From positions 1-5,486 of the forward strand of contig JAJZTV010000149.1 of NCBI GenBank assembly GCA_021847385.1: a stretch of DNA of 5,486 nucleotides. The letters run 5' to 3'. Each line of letters opens with the position of its first letter. Within the stretch, counting starts at the first letter, position 1. This document shows, piece after piece, positions 5,402 to 5,486 of this stretch. The notes beneath the pieces are model-generated. The model did not search any database, was not told where the DNA came from, and worked only from the letters and a program-made list of their open reading frames with translations. The position numbers and the translations under genes were made by a program. This stretch comes from Pseudomonadota bacterium. GTDB taxonomy: Bacteria; Pseudomonadota; Gammaproteobacteria; Burkholderiales; Thiobacillaceae.

Positions 5402-5486
5402 GGAGAGGTGGCTGAGTGGTCGAAAGCGCCGGACTCGAAATCCGGTGTACGGTTCTCCGTACCGTGGGTTCGAATCCCACCCTCTC
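5402..5486 (+). tRNA. tRNA-Ser(CGA), 3' end cut by window edge
   Basis: This serine tRNA decodes UCG. Its arms are: acceptor ggagagg (5402-5408) pairing with cctctc plus one base beyond the window; D arm gct/agc (5411-5427); anticodon stem ccgga/tccgg (5429-5433 with 5441-5445) with loop ctcgaaa and anticodon CGA at 5436-5438. The long class II variable arm gtacgg-ttct-ccgtac (5447-5462) is typical of serine tRNAs. The T arm is gtggg-ttcgaat-cccac (5464-5480). The final acceptor base, the discriminator and any encoded CCA fall outside. It probably shares the promoter at 5160-5188. It is a substrate of the SerRS encoded in this window. Confidence 0.97.

Overview
The window looks like chromosomal DNA of a Gram-negative proteobacterium, most likely a betaproteobacterium. 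The evidence is high G+C with strong G/C third positions, a BarA-type hybrid kinase tail, a proteobacterial SerRS, an MltF-type transglycosylase with an outer-membrane-type lipobox, and two more Sec-exported proteins. The taxon is inferred from general character, not from a marker gene.

Left part, plus strand. The window opens inside a hybrid sensor kinase, of which only the receiver (REC) and histidine phosphotransfer (Hpt) domains are present (1-746). A GC-rich, palindrome-bearing intergenic stretch of about 100 bp follows. It holds a plausible promoter for a complete, ordinary serS (850-2121).

Middle, minus strand. serS converges with mltF with only 3 bp between the stop codons. Three envelope genes are read leftwards: a periplasmic TPR protein (4264-5061), a small exported protein of unknown family (3624-4238), and the lipoprotein transglycosylase MltF (2125-3513). 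The first two are 25 bp apart and look like an operon. mltF follows after about 110 bp that contain a perfect TATAAT box, so it may also have its own promoter. All three products carry export signals, so together they suggest a cell-envelope or peptidoglycan module. The partnership is inferred only from gene order.

Right part, plus strand. A strong stable-RNA-type promoter (TTGAAC, 17 bp, TATACT, then a GC-rich discriminator) at 5160-5188 fires away from the TPR gene. About 200 nt downstream begins a tRNA-Ser(CGA), cut by the window edge one base before its acceptor stem is complete. The 200 nt between have no ATG, no credible ORF and no terminator. They can form several stem-loops, some with mutually exclusive pairings, and carry four GAAAC repeats, three of them as CGAAACC. 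I could not match this segment to RNase P RNA, tmRNA, 4.5S RNA, 6S RNA, a T-box or a riboswitch known to me. It is the best candidate here for something undescribed: a structured RNA made as the leader of a serine tRNA.

The remaining genes are ordinary housekeeping or envelope genes. I see no insertion sequence, CRISPR array, prophage gene or defence system.
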